Counted from the stretch's first letter, positions 44,497 through 53,680 are shown. The stretch: 64,000 nucleotides of DNA from UBA1181 sp045617845 (GCA_045617845.1 JAZLJL010000070.1:72846-136845), one strand, 5' to 3'. Notes: a model not told the origin generated them from the sequence alone. Program-made: numbers and translations.

Positions 44497-45054
44497 GAAG
44501 AAAATTTTGGGGCGCATTGATTAATTTTTCATGGCTTCAATTCCTTTGGATGCCAAGGAACATCATTTGACTTTCGTTGCCAATTTTACAAATAATGTAA
44601 AACGTTGTTTGATAGGTTGCTGTGACTTTCGTTTGGGCATGTGTGGACGGGATTATTACCTATTCGAAAGCTCCCTTTGTCGCATCTCTTTCTAGCCCTA
44701 TAAGTAATCGTGTTTTGTTATTAAATAGATTATCAGCTGTTTAGATGCGATTTGCTGATGATTTTCATAGCCTCTCATATTGGTTTTGAATACAATTCAA
44801 ACAAATTATCAATATATTTGTCTCTAAATATCTATCTTTATTTGGATTGTTTGGATAAAATCACTATTTTAGGATAAGAGAATCGTTTGCGTCTTTAATG
44901 ATTTCTGCAACGATTGGGAATTTTTTGTGATGATGAGCGTAAATCAAATTCGCTATTAGATGATAGGCTGCTTGCAGGTCGAAAAAGGGAGTTCTTTTAC
45001 CTGGCGGGCAGAGGGTATGTTTTTTAGAACTCCTTTTACTTAATATTATTGAAA
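44497..45054 (+). other. 558-nt gap with possible promoter and a hairpin abutting the next start
   Basis: TATATTTG at 44813-44820 could be a -7 element for the LRR operon (the nearest TTTG is 24 nt upstream, too far). AAAAGGGAGTTCT (44983-44995) pairs with AGAACTCCTTTT (45026-45037) apart from one bulged G; this hairpin ends 18 nt before ATG 45055 and is followed by only four further A/T-rich bases, so it resembles a leaky terminator or a translation-control hairpin. No gene, tRNA or terminator is seen elsewhere in the gap. Confidence 0.4.
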
Positions 45055-45654
45055 ATGAAAAAGATCTCTATCCTATTATTGGCATTTTTCTGCGGTTTGG
45101 GTGTGTCGGCACAAAATCCGTTCGACGTTAATAACAATGTCAATGTAACCAAAAGAATCGGTGATGGTGGTGGCAATTCTACTTCCAATCAAAGTAAAAA
45201 TACGAATATAAATGAAGTTCCAACCTTCAAAGGTATGGTTTTCAAAGGTGATAAGTCCAGCGATCCGCTCTATTATAAAATAGTTGATGATGTGAATCGA
45301 CTTGTTGAAGTGACAGGAGATGTCCGTTCAGCTAATCTTAAGGGTAAGATATTGATTCAGTCAACAGTCAATACGCATGGTAAGACTTATAAGGTTGTCA
45401 ACATTGGTGAGGGTGCGTTCAAAGATTGCAAGGATATCACGTATGTCGAAGTGATGGGCAATAACCTTCAGAAACTATGTCACAATTGTTTCACGAATTG
45501 TATAGGTCTTGTCAATATTTCTCTCAATCCTAATTGTTGCAATCTCAAAAGTGACGCATTCGTCAACTGCACTAAGTTGGAAGTCATCAAGGCTCCTAAG
45601 AATGCCAATAACTTTACTTTCGAAAAATGTAACGCGAAGATTATTAAGTTTTGA
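45055..45654 (+). CDS. Secreted BspA-type leucine-rich-repeat protein
   Basis: 199 residues from ATG 45055 (a TTG 6 nt upstream is in frame but unnecessary). Signal peptide ending GVSAQ. An Asn/Thr-rich low-complexity stretch (about 25-50) precedes a beta-rich part and then 3-4 BspA-type LRR units: NIGEGAFKDCKDITYVEV, KLCHNCFTNCIGLVNISL, KSDAFVNCTKLEVIKAP. BspA LRRs are surface or secreted binding modules in Bacteroidetes. First of three tightly spaced plus-strand genes (gaps 7 and 10 nt) ending in a zinc-ribbon protein. Confidence 0.8.
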   Translation: MKKISILLLAFFCGLGVSAQNPFDVNNNVNVTKRIGDGGGNSTSNQSKNTNINEVPTFKGMVFKGDKSSDPLYYKIVDDVNRLVEVTGDVRSANLKGKILIQSTVNTHGKTYKVVNIGEGAFKDCKDITYVEVMGNNLQKLCHNCFTNCIGLVNISLNPNCCNLKSDAFVNCTKLEVIKAPKNANNFTFEKCNAKIIKF

Positions 45655-45661
45655 TTGAATT

Positions 45662-46138
45662 ATGAGCAAATATTTTTTCCCATCATTATTACTGCTCATA
45701 TGTTTGGTTTCCTGTGGACAGGACCAGACAGTGGATTCTAAAAAAGCCGAAATGGAGCAGTATGCTAAGGCTCACATGGAGACATTCTCTCCTGATACTT
45801 ATGAGTTTGAATCGATGCGGTCAGTTCGCCAGTATAAGTATTTGGACGATCTTGAGTGCTATAGGACTGGTTTGCAGCAGCGATATGATCAGGATCGCGG
45901 ATTTTGCGACAAGGAATTTCAGAAAATAAATTCGTTGGAGCATCTCTACGGAAATGAAGTAGCTTGCACCGAGTTCGTGTTCAACTATTGGGCTAAAACT
46001 GAGACGGGTACCAAAATTCCCTTGATGGTTTTCGCCATCTATGACGCTTGTGGCACTCAACTCTTCATTTCAACTAAGCGAGAGCAATTGCCGACTTATC
46101 CGGCGTTGCAAATCTTGAAAAATAAAGGTGAACTTTAA
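45662..46138 (+). CDS. Predicted lipoprotein of unknown function
   Basis: 158 residues. Lipoprotein signal MSKYFFPSLLLLICLVSC with Cys18 as the modified residue, then an acidic helical region (KKAEMEQYAKAHMETFSPDTYEF) and a beta-rich C-terminal half. No family recognised. Lies 7 nt after the LRR gene and 10 nt before the zinc-ribbon gene, hence one operon. Confidence 0.65.
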   Translation: MSKYFFPSLLLLICLVSCGQDQTVDSKKAEMEQYAKAHMETFSPDTYEFESMRSVRQYKYLDDLECYRTGLQQRYDQDRGFCDKEFQKINSLEHLYGNEVACTEFVFNYWAKTETGTKIPLMVFAIYDACGTQLFISTKREQLPTYPALQILKNKGEL

Positions 46139-46148
46139 TTTTTGACTT

Positions 46149-47066
46149 ATGGCATATTGTAAACATTGTGGGGCCGAACTGATTGAGGGCGGCAAATTCT
46201 GCAAATATTGCGGAACCCCTGTTGGTGAGGAAATCGAGCCGAATTCTCAGAATAGTACTTTGGTGTCCGAACCTATAAACGGGGAGGGTGGTGATGTGAA
46301 ACATAATCATTGGGGAAGAATTCTCAAAGTGTCAATCCCTACTATATTGATTGGGGCGGCGGGTGTGATTCTCTATGGTAAATTTGTGCCAAATGTCGAT
46401 AATCCCTCGCAAGTTGAGTATAGTGGTAGAGAGGGGGATTCTGAGGTTCTGGAATCGGAAACATCGGAGATTGTCGGCAATCCGACGGGTATGACGGAAG
46501 AGAAGATGAAACTCAGTGCGGTCTATGCAGGACCTACCGCCGATTTCTTTGGTTCTAAGGCTATAAGAAAAGTGCTTGGTACATTGAATCAAAAACTCGA
46601 CACCGAAGGAATTGAAGGCGTAGAGAGTCTTGATGGGATGTCGGAGAACGAATTGGAGAGCTATGAAATAGGATTGTACGGGTATTCGCCTTCCGCAATC
46701 GCTAAGTCTTTTGTCGGCACATGGAAATCCGTCGGCGGCTATTCCATGAAGTTCAAAGAGATAGAGAATCTCTCGAATATCGAACTAGCCAATCTTATAG
46801 ACAGCCATATGACGTTAGGAGACAATGTCAAATTCATTTATTCGAACCATCATGCCGAAATATGGTCTGGTGACCATCTGAGTCTCTCTGGAAAAGTGGA
46901 AGTGGGCGAGTGCGCTAATTTCATTATCGAGACCGCTTCTGGGGAACGGGGCGCTATCTGGATGTTCTCACCTACCGATGGGGTACTTTTCAACTATCTT
47001 TTCTATGTGGATGATGATGGTACGGAGATGGCTTCAGGAGTGAAATATAACCGTGTTAGTGATTAA
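46149..47066 (+). CDS. Zinc-ribbon, single-pass membrane protein 1
   Basis: 305 residues. N-terminal double-CxxC zinc ribbon (CKHCGAELIEGGKFCKYCG, residues 4-22), a linker, one transmembrane helix (about 60-80, VSIPTILIGAAGVILYGKFV) and a C-terminal domain of about 200 residues without a known family, probably outside the cytosol. It ends in a beta-rich part (GTWKSVGGYSMKFKEIEN onward). Shares its N-terminal architecture with three minus-strand genes that converge on it, so the two operons look like one functional locus. Role unknown. Confidence 0.7.
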   Translation: MAYCKHCGAELIEGGKFCKYCGTPVGEEIEPNSQNSTLVSEPINGEGGDVKHNHWGRILKVSIPTILIGAAGVILYGKFVPNVDNPSQVEYSGREGDSEVLESETSEIVGNPTGMTEEKMKLSAVYAGPTADFFGSKAIRKVLGTLNQKLDTEGIEGVESLDGMSENELESYEIGLYGYSPSAIAKSFVGTWKSVGGYSMKFKEIENLSNIELANLIDSHMTLGDNVKFIYSNHHAEIWSGDHLSLSGKVEVGECANFIIETASGERGAIWMFSPTDGVLFNYLFYVDDDGTEMASGVKYNRVSD

Positions 47067-47073
47067 CACGGTT
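47049..47073 (+). terminator. Hairpin overlapping the stop codon between convergent zinc-ribbon operons
   Basis: AACCGTGTTA (47049-47058) with TAACACGGTT (47064-47073), 5-nt loop; the TAA stop of zinc-ribbon protein 1 is inside the stem. Followed by ATTTGTCTATTTTG, a weak T-tract. Confidence 0.65.
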
Positions 47074-47079
47074 ATTTGT

Positions 47080-47508
47080 CTATTTTGTTTGCTCTGTTAC
47101 TGGTATCTGGTTAGGACGGTAATTTACAGCTTCTCCGTCGTTATCGCCATTGACCATACCTATGATCCAAATAACTATGAAGACAATGACGATAGGTAGG
47201 AGAAGTCCTAAAACACCATAAAGAATTTTGGTTGGCCATTTCACCTTTTTTGGGGTCGACTCGTTCTCTTTCGGAGGATTATCGCTGACGGTGACACTCG
47301 TCACACGTCCATTTGTTGGGATTTCCAATGGACAGCTTGATTCTTCGTCGGATGTTTCCATGTCGATGTTCGGTAAGGCGGGAGGCTCGTCACTGACCGT
47401 AATCGTCGCCTTACCATCGTTCTTATTGCGATCTGCCTTGACGCCGCAAACACTGCAAAAGAGTGCGTCGTCAGCAATTTGCGCTCCGCAATTACTACAG
47501 AATCTCAT
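47080..47508 (-). CDS. Zinc-ribbon, single-pass membrane protein 2
   Basis: 142 residues: zinc ribbon CSNCGAQIADDALFCSVCG (residues 4-22), an acidic Pro/Ser-rich linker in which VTVSD(E/N)PP recurs twice, and one transmembrane helix near the C-terminus (about 96-117, ILYGVLGLLLPIVIVFIVIW) with a 25-residue tail. Likely a small sensor or scaffold. It starts 5 nt after zinc-ribbon protein 3 on the same strand, so it is the last gene of a four-gene operon. Confidence 0.7.
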   Translation of the reverse strand: MRFCSNCGAQIADDALFCSVCGVKADRNKNDGKATITVSDEPPALPNIDMETSDEESSCPLEIPTNGRVTSVTVSDNPPKENESTPKKVKWPTKILYGVLGLLLPIVIVFIVIWIIGMVNGDNDGEAVNYRPNQIPVTEQTK

Positions 47509-47513
47509 AACTA

Positions 47514-48248
47514 TTATTCGTTAATACTACATTTCTTTCCAACATGATTCTTGATGAACTCTTCCACGAACGGGAAGTCTTCGGGTAATGCGTAAACTTG
47601 GTTCTTGTTGAGCCTTTCGTTGACTTTAATGACATCATGTTTACGGATTATCTCAACACTCTTGACACTTGACCATGAAGAGGACATGGATTGTTTGGTG
47701 GCGGCGAGTATGCCGGTTCCCACTACGCCAGGTTTTCCGGCATTGACACCGAGGAACATGGTGACGAATGAAATCGCCTGCGCTTTCTTGAATTGTTTTT
47801 GCATCTGTGTATGTGTCACTCCGTGGTCATCCATCTCGAACAAGACGCAATATTTGAATCCTTGCAGGAGTGCATAGATGAAGTATCCGAAAGCTACAAA
47901 TGCCTCAAACCCCACTAATACCAGCAGGAATGTTTTGCTGATGTTGAGGAAGTCGTCCATATCCAATCTGCCTCCAAAAAGGTCGAATATGACAAGCATC
48001 GCCCAGATGCCGATGAATATCCAGAAGAAGATCTTCCAGAGAAGGAAGAGGATTGTGGGGTTCTTCATCAACTTAAATTCGTAGTACCAATGGTATTTCC
48101 CGTCTGTTCCCAAAACAATATTTTCGGTCACTTTCTGTCCTTTTAACGCATCGGATATTTCACTTTCTACTAATTCTACTTTTGTCCCGCATTCGTCGCA
48201 GAATTTAGCGTTGTCAGGGAGTTGTTTCCCGCACTTAGAACAATACAT
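47514..48248 (-). CDS. Zinc-ribbon membrane protein 3 with a PH-like C-terminal region
   Basis: 244 residues. Zinc ribbon CSKCGKQLPDNAKFCDECG (3-21), two transmembrane helices (about 63-90 and 106-131), then a cytosolic part (about 132-244) with KYCVLFEMDDHGVTHTQ, SSWSSVKSVEIIRKHDVIKV and VYALPEDFPFVEEFIK, the strand pattern of bacterial PH-like/YcxB-type domains. The same domain style occurs in the TerB/J paralogs at 24.7-32.5 kb. Third gene of the minus-strand operon, 24 nt after the 1555-residue protein. Confidence 0.7.
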   Translation of the reverse strand: MYCSKCGKQLPDNAKFCDECGTKVELVESEISDALKGQKVTENIVLGTDGKYHWYYEFKLMKNPTILFLLWKIFFWIFIGIWAMLVIFDLFGGRLDMDDFLNISKTFLLVLVGFEAFVAFGYFIYALLQGFKYCVLFEMDDHGVTHTQMQKQFKKAQAISFVTMFLGVNAGKPGVVGTGILAATKQSMSSSWSSVKSVEIIRKHDVIKVNERLNKNQVYALPEDFPFVEEFIKNHVGKKCSINE

Positions 48249-48272
48249 AATGAATCTTTTTTGTTATTAATT

Positions 48273-51200
48273 TTATCCTATTTCCAGTGTGATTACTCTA
48301 AGGTAATCGAATAAACCTTCTGGCGAGATGCCTTTCTGACGAAGAGCGAATATTGCTTCCGCCACAGAAATTCCGCCTGTTTTCACGTCTGTTTGCTGCA
48401 ATATACTCATTATTTCGAACAACTCGTCAGAAATGACGGATTTGCCATTGGCGACCATACGAGCGCTATTCCGGTTGATGATGTAGTTGTTGAACTGCTT
48501 GTAGCATTGCCTGAATCCTTCCCTAATCTTGGAGATGCCGACCTTTTGATATTCCCTATTGCTACTTGCTAATAATTTCAAGCCTTCAGAATACCATTCC
48601 ATGCACTTGTATTTTGTGGCTTCGGCGACTTTCCCGACGTCAGGTAAAGCTTCGGCTGCGCGGGTTGCGTCGCTCATGATCTTATAGTTCTCGGTTCCGT
48701 AACTTTCAGGGTGAATGTCGCTTTGGATGATGGTGTGGTCACATTCTTTCATGAACTTCATATAGGAAGAGAGTTGTCCGCCATCGTTCTCAGCTATCTC
48801 ATACATCGTCTGGGAGTATATCATTTCTATTTCTTTTTGGTCGAAATATATCTCTTTCCCGTCACGAATGAAATAATAGGTGCTATCACGGTCAAATGTG
48901 ATTTTTTTGCCAAGCTCCTTTTCTATGTCTTTTGTCGCCGATGCGTTTAGCGTCTTCACATTTTGCATGTTCATTTTCAACTCGGGGTGAAGTTCGCAAA
49001 GTCTTCTTCTGACCTCCATGTCGACACGATCATTCAGCATTTTTAATTCTTTGTTGAATACTTTACGTATCTCAATCATGGATTCGTCTGTCGAGAATTG
49101 CATGACTTCCAAAACGTTTTTGTTTTGTTGGAGTTCTATTACTTTGAGCATTAGGTCTTTATTGTGCTGACCTTTGCTTTGTTTGATGAGTTGGGCGAAT
49201 TCATCGATGCTGCTTTTTGCGTCTGCTATAGCCTCTTTCTCCAATTTAACCATTTCATCGAAGCTGATTGTGTTATTGAAAGAACTACCAAGGTCCTTTC
49301 CGTTCATGTTTTTCGTCGACGCAATGGCCTTTTGCTCGCTTTCTTTGGCGATCTCCTTTGTTGTCTTGTTGACTGCGTTGATGCGCTCTGCCTGGTTGCC
49401 GATATGGCATACTTTAGACGTGGCTTGTTCAGCTCCTTCTTTCGTCACTTTGTTTGCTGTGTTTTCAGCGCTCTCCTTTGCGATTTTCTTTGCGGTCTCT
49501 TGTGCCTTTTTTAAGGATTCCTTCATCGCATAGGATTTCTCCACGATGGCCTTGCCTGCCTTCCTTGCGGCGAAGTATTCTTTCGCCTTTTTGAGTCCAG
49601 GGTCGACCAATTTGCTTAGCAGATACTCGCGAAGTGGTACTTCTGCGCCGAGACAGAAGCCTACGAAGACGTTGTCTCCGTCTTTGTCGACATAATCTTT
49701 CATGTTTTCCATCACTTCGAGGGAGTTGAACACGCCTTCTGAGATTCCCATTGAAACGACTCCTACGGCGATGCGTCCCCAGAATCCCATCTTGTCTTCT
49801 GCCCATTTGCCCGCCTTAAGCATGCCGTCTACCGTATCGGAGAGGCAATTTAGTTCATTCTCAGATTTCGCTTTCTCCATCTCGTTGTTGAGGTAACGGT
49901 TGTAGATCCGAAAGACGGTGCGTGCTTGTTGGAAATCCACACCGTATGCTTCGTCATAATATTTCAGCATGTTTTCGATATAGGTGTGGAGAACCTCCAG
50001 TTTTGCGTAATGGTGGATGAAAATGTCTGACGCCTTTTGTTCAAGTATGTCGATCAGTTCATGGTCTCGGGCGTATAACCTTTTTTTCTCTTCGTAGGTA
50101 AGGTCCACCCGACGAGGTTGGGAACGAAGCATCACCTTTTGTTCCATGGTATATTTCCTACCCTCATGTTCGGCTTCGATGCTGACGATGGCTTTGATTC
50201 GGTTCGGCTTTTGGAGAATGCCTCTTGTGCAAACGAATATACATTGTAAGGAATGTCCGTCTTGGTTCTCCAGTTTCATGCCTTTTTTCGCATCCAAATG
50301 GATGCCTAGTTCATTGATTGACAATTGGGACAATTCCATTGGCGAGCGGTAATGGAGAATGGCGTTGCTGGTATTGTTCATCAGTGATCCTATCGAACCC
50401 ATACCTGGAATGGTGCTCATCATTGTACTTCCCATGTGGAACATCCCCGCCGCTTGCTTAGGCGTCGGCACATATTCGTCGGGTACGTTTTCTGCTTTGA
50501 TTTCGAAGGATGTTATCATAGGGGGTATCGCAATGATACGATTCTCCTTTTCGTCGTATTCGTATAATGTAAGCCAGAATTTTGTTTCAGCCGGTGTGAA
50601 ATCGACTTTTTGCCAAATAGGAGGTTCGCCGATGGTTGTCGCCCGATCGATGGAACAGCTCCTTTTCAAATCGTTAAAGAGATGCTTTTGCACATCATAT
50701 TCTTCCAAGAAACAATCTATATGGTCTAGTTGCCTACAAGCCAATCCCATGCCGAAACGGTTTATCTGAAATTGTGCCTTGGCGATGTTCCCTGATTTGT
50801 CTGTCGCCGTCACATATAAGTAGTGTAGCGTCTTTTCTCCTGGTGTCTCAGTTTTTTTGCTTTTCTCACTGATGACGGCGTAATAGATTCGAGATTCTTT
50901 GTCTTGGTCGAGTGTCACCTCGTACGTCTCATCCCCCATCTTTAATTCCACATCTGCGTTCTCTTCTGTTCCGTCTAGTTCGAATGGCAAGTAAATCGGT
51001 TTGTCGTAACAAGCTGGAATGGTCAATTCGTCTTGCAGGAAGATGACTTGTGGCTTACCGATTTTAAAGTGCATCCTGTTGGTGAAGGAGGCGCCTCCGC
51101 CGCTAAGACGGAAGTGTACAACAGCTTCGTCCGGATTGTCCTCTTTTTGAGGAGCTTCGACGGCGGCTGAAATGTACTCGCCCTCCATCTTCTGGTCGTT

Positions 51201-52940
51201 GACGATAAGATAATCGTCGCCTATTATGTTTATCATTGCGGTGAGTGCCTTATCCGTCGTTTCTCCGCCTTTTGACGACGATTTGACAATGCGGGCGTAT
51301 ACACGCTGGGGTTTTGCGCCAGGAATTATCTTGTCTCCGAAGTTTTTTCGAATATACATCGTGTAGGTGGCGTTTTCGTCCTCATCGTCTTCATTCTTCT
51401 TTTCTTCTTTTCCCTCCTTTTTGGGATCGCCATTGGGTGTTTTTTTCCTGCGGCGAAGCCATACAAAGCCGCCACCTACGATCAGACCAATAATTGCCGG
51501 AACTTTCCAACCGCTCTCTCCGGACTCTTCCGGAGCTGTCGTGTCGATGGTTGGTTGGTACGGTTGCTGGGGCTCTTCTCCTAAGGATGATTTTTGGGTT
51601 TTGTCCGGATATCCGACATGAAGAGAGTAGGTGTAAACGTCATAGACGACGTTATCAATTTGTTCTCTCTTCTTAGGACCGTCATTCATCGAGCTATACA
51701 ATGCCTCGCATTTCACTTTCCAAAACACTTGACGGAGTTTTGCTAATCCGTTTTCGTAATCGTCTCCTATTTCCGTTTCGTAAGAGAAGTCGTTAGGAAC
51801 CACATATTCAGCACTTAATGTGATGTCGTCTAAATTGTTGCCAACAAGTTTCTCTTGAAAATATCCTCCCTCGTTATAGATGCCTAGATACCCGGAGGAA
51901 CTTGATAATTTTCGCTCCTGAGTGCCGTATGTGGTCTCTCCTAAGATGCTCAGTTCGCATTTGTAAGCTTTGTTGTTGTTTCTGCGGAATCTACCTTCCG
52001 CTCTGATTACATCTCCAGGCTCTGGCTTGATGTTAAATAATTCATAGACAGCATCTTTGCAATTCGTTTTAGGACTTGCATCTGGGAAAATTATCTTCTG
52101 ACCGTTGATATAGAAGGTGGGTTCGAGTATAATTCCATCTTCTTTATCTTGACTATTTGTATTTGTTTTTGCGGATGATTCGTCCTTGAAAAGGTTGAAA
52201 GTCACGTCTTGCGATCCGTAATTCATGAATCGGACATAACATCTGCAGTTCAACTGGTTCTGCATCCCGTTTTTTGGGATGATGTATTCAACATGGAAAG
52301 GTTCTTCGGTCTGTCGGTCAATATCTTTTCTTTGAATGACGTCTCCGATTTTCACTTCACAAAAGCAGGAAGATGCGTCTCTCTTTTTCAACTGACCGTC
52401 GATGGTGATTTTATCCCCGGGTTGAAGATTGACGTTTGAGGCGACATAATAGCTCTTTTTGTCACTACCCATGTCAAGTTTTTCGGGTTTTTTGAATGTG
52501 AAACTCTTTCCGTTACAGGAAAATGTGAATTCAGCAGTGCCGATGGGAAACTGCATGGTTACACTCTTTGAAGTTGCCTGCAGATTATGGGCAAAGGGTA
52601 TTAGAAAAACTACGAGACACAATAATCCCTTCTTAAGCAATTTCATGAATATGCTTTGTGCGCGATCAGCTTGGCACCTTATTTCCCCCGCTTGGTCAGA
52701 TGCCGTGATGTCGTTGTCTCTCAATGCCGCTAGGATTTGTTTAACACCCTCCTTGGTCAGGTCTATGACTTCTCCTTTTTTTTCCACCGTATTCACCGAT
52801 GGCGATTCCGCCCGTTGATTATGTTCGTGCGTTTGACGGATTGTCTGTTCTCCATGTTTCGAGCTTTCCACAGGCTTACCGCACGCTGTGCAGAAATTCG
52901 AATCGTCACTCAATTTTGTTCCACAATGAATGCAATACAT
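48273..52940 (-). CDS. Giant zinc-ribbon membrane protein 4 (1555 residues)
   Basis: Zinc ribbon CIHCGTKLSDDSNFCTACG (3-21); an internal signal-anchor at 99-122 (MKLLKKGLLCLVVFLIPFAH) that itself looks like a complete signal peptide; two related beta domains on the outside (about 123-255 and 270-445, each with PGDxIxxxG, a paired CxC or CEL strand and (E/A)EY(I/V)(I/V)P); a second transmembrane helix (479-496); a charged linker; then about 1050 residues back in the cytosol. That part has a beta region, a Gly-rich hydrophobic stretch (MGFWGRIAVGVVSMGISEG), an Ala/Lys helical stretch and a helical C-terminus. The later half reminds me of pre-toxin regions of large polymorphic-toxin-like proteins, but no toxin domain is recognised. 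Unknown function. Confidence 0.65.
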   Translation of the reverse strand: MYCIHCGTKLSDDSNFCTACGKPVESSKHGEQTIRQTHEHNQRAESPSVNTVEKKGEVIDLTKEGVKQILAALRDNDITASDQAGEIRCQADRAQSIFMKLLKKGLLCLVVFLIPFAHNLQATSKSVTMQFPIGTAEFTFSCNGKSFTFKKPEKLDMGSDKKSYYVASNVNLQPGDKITIDGQLKKRDASSCFCEVKIGDVIQRKDIDRQTEEPFHVEYIIPKNGMQNQLNCRCYVRFMNYGSQDVTFNLFKDESSAKTNTNSQDKEDGIILEPTFYINGQKIIFPDASPKTNCKDAVYELFNIKPEPGDVIRAEGRFRRNNNKAYKCELSILGETTYGTQERKLSSSSGYLGIYNEGGYFQEKLVGNNLDDITLSAEYVVPNDFSYETEIGDDYENGLAKLRQVFWKVKCEALYSSMNDGPKKREQIDNVVYDVYTYSLHVGYPDKTQKSSLGEEPQQPYQPTIDTTAPEESGESGWKVPAIIGLIVGGGFVWLRRRKKTPNGDPKKEGKEEKKNEDDEDENATYTMYIRKNFGDKIIPGAKPQRVYARIVKSSSKGGETTDKALTAMINIIGDDYLIVNDQKMEGEYISAAVEAPQKEDNPDEAVVHFRLSGGGASFTNRMHFKIGKPQVIFLQDELTIPACYDKPIYLPFELDGTEENADVELKMGDETYEVTLDQDKESRIYYAVISEKSKKTETPGEKTLHYLYVTATDKSGNIAKAQFQINRFGMGLACRQLDHIDCFLEEYDVQKHLFNDLKRSCSIDRATTIGEPPIWQKVDFTPAETKFWLTLYEYDEKENRIIAIPPMITSFEIKAENVPDEYVPTPKQAAGMFHMGSTMMSTIPGMGSIGSLMNNTSNAILHYRSPMELSQLSINELGIHLDAKKGMKLENQDGHSLQCIFVCTRGILQKPNRIKAIVSIEAEHEGRKYTMEQKVMLRSQPRRVDLTYEEKKRLYARDHELIDILEQKASDIFIHHYAKLEVLHTYIENMLKYYDEAYGVDFQQARTVFRIYNRYLNNEMEKAKSENELNCLSDTVDGMLKAGKWAEDKMGFWGRIAVGVVSMGISEGVFNSLEVMENMKDYVDKDGDNVFVGFCLGAEVPLREYLLSKLVDPGLKKAKEYFAARKAGKAIVEKSYAMKESLKKAQETAKKIAKESAENTANKVTKEGAEQATSKVCHIGNQAERINAVNKTTKEIAKESEQKAIASTKNMNGKDLGSSFNNTISFDEMVKLEKEAIADAKSSIDEFAQLIKQSKGQHNKDLMLKVIELQQNKNVLEVMQFSTDESMIEIRKVFNKELKMLNDRVDMEVRRRLCELHPELKMNMQNVKTLNASATKDIEKELGKKITFDRDSTYYFIRDGKEIYFDQKEIEMIYSQTMYEIAENDGGQLSSYMKFMKECDHTIIQSDIHPESYGTENYKIMSDATRAAEALPDVGKVAEATKYKCMEWYSEGLKLLASSNREYQKVGISKIREGFRQCYKQFNNYIINRNSARMVANGKSVISDELFEIMSILQQTDVKTGGISVAEAIFALRQKGISPEGLFDYLRVITLEIG

Positions 52941-52957
52941 AGTCTTCAGGTATTTAA

Positions 52958-53575
52958 TTACTTTTGATTGTTGAAATCCGTAAATAAGAGACCTTCTAGA
53001 TGGTCAATCGCATGTTGGAAGAGGATGGCTGTACTGCCGCTTACCTCTTCGAATAACGTGCGCGGATTGTCTATTCTGTCGCTGTGAGGATCTGTATATC
53101 CGATCGTGATATGGGAGAATCGTTTCGTGCCGTTTTTCGTGTCTGGTACGGAAAGACAGTTTTCCATGCCAATAACTTGTTCTCCTTTAGCCTCCACAAT
53201 GTATGGATTTGCGTATACTTCGATTGGCTCACCCTCTTTATCGAGACGTTTCACAGCGATGATGTTTCTGTGTATGCCTACTTGAGGTCCAGTAATGCAC
53301 ATCCCGTTATCCCCCTGATCTTTTAGCGTTGCCACCATTTTTTGCGCAAGTGTCTGGTATTCTGGTGCGTTGATGTCCAAGACATTGAACGCTACGCAAC
53401 CCTGACGTAGGAAGAGGGAATCTTCCTTGTTGCTTATCGTAAGCACACGCATCACACTTGAAGAATCGTTGATGAGACTCTTCTCCCCTTCAGAAATAGT
53501 TTCCGAAACTTTCACTTGGGTGCCGCAGGCGAGGCACAATGCGGTTAATAAGGACAAAAAAATGTATTTTTTCAT
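52958..53575 (-). CDS. Exported peptide-deformylase-like lipoprotein lacking the catalytic Glu
   Basis: 205 residues. Lipoprotein signal MKKYIFLSLLTALCLAC (Cys17). The deformylase fold is evident: motif 1 CITGPQVGIHRN (Gln kept), motif 2 MENCLSVPD (metal Cys kept), motif 3 QHAIDHLEG. In normal enzymes motif 3 is HExDH; here GCG (Ala) replaces the catalytic Glu, read directly from the DNA. Both metal His and the Cys remain, so it may bind metal without deformylase activity. An envelope-located deformylase would have no obvious formyl-peptide substrate. It is the first gene of the zinc-ribbon operon, 17 nt before the 1555-residue gene. Confidence 0.78.
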   Translation of the reverse strand: MKKYIFLSLLTALCLACGTQVKVSETISEGEKSLINDSSSVMRVLTISNKEDSLFLRQGCVAFNVLDINAPEYQTLAQKMVATLKDQGDNGMCITGPQVGIHRNIIAVKRLDKEGEPIEVYANPYIVEAKGEQVIGMENCLSVPDTKNGTKRFSHITIGYTDPHSDRIDNPRTLFEEVSGSTAILFQHAIDHLEGLLFTDFNNQK

Positions 53576-53672
53576 TTTTTATACTAATTTGCGAATTGCT
53601 GAAATTTAAGTTTTATTGATGGCTTAAAGCTGTTTCCTGTATGTAAACTCTCATTAAAGTTTACTCTTTTAA

Positions 53673-53680
53673 CAAATATA
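53673..53680 (-). promoter_or_regulatory. Candidate -7 element of the minus-strand zinc-ribbon operon
   Basis: The complement reads TATATTTG, 98 nt before ATG 53575. No -33 element at the right distance. The segment 53681-53972 holds nothing else recognisable. Confidence 0.45.
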
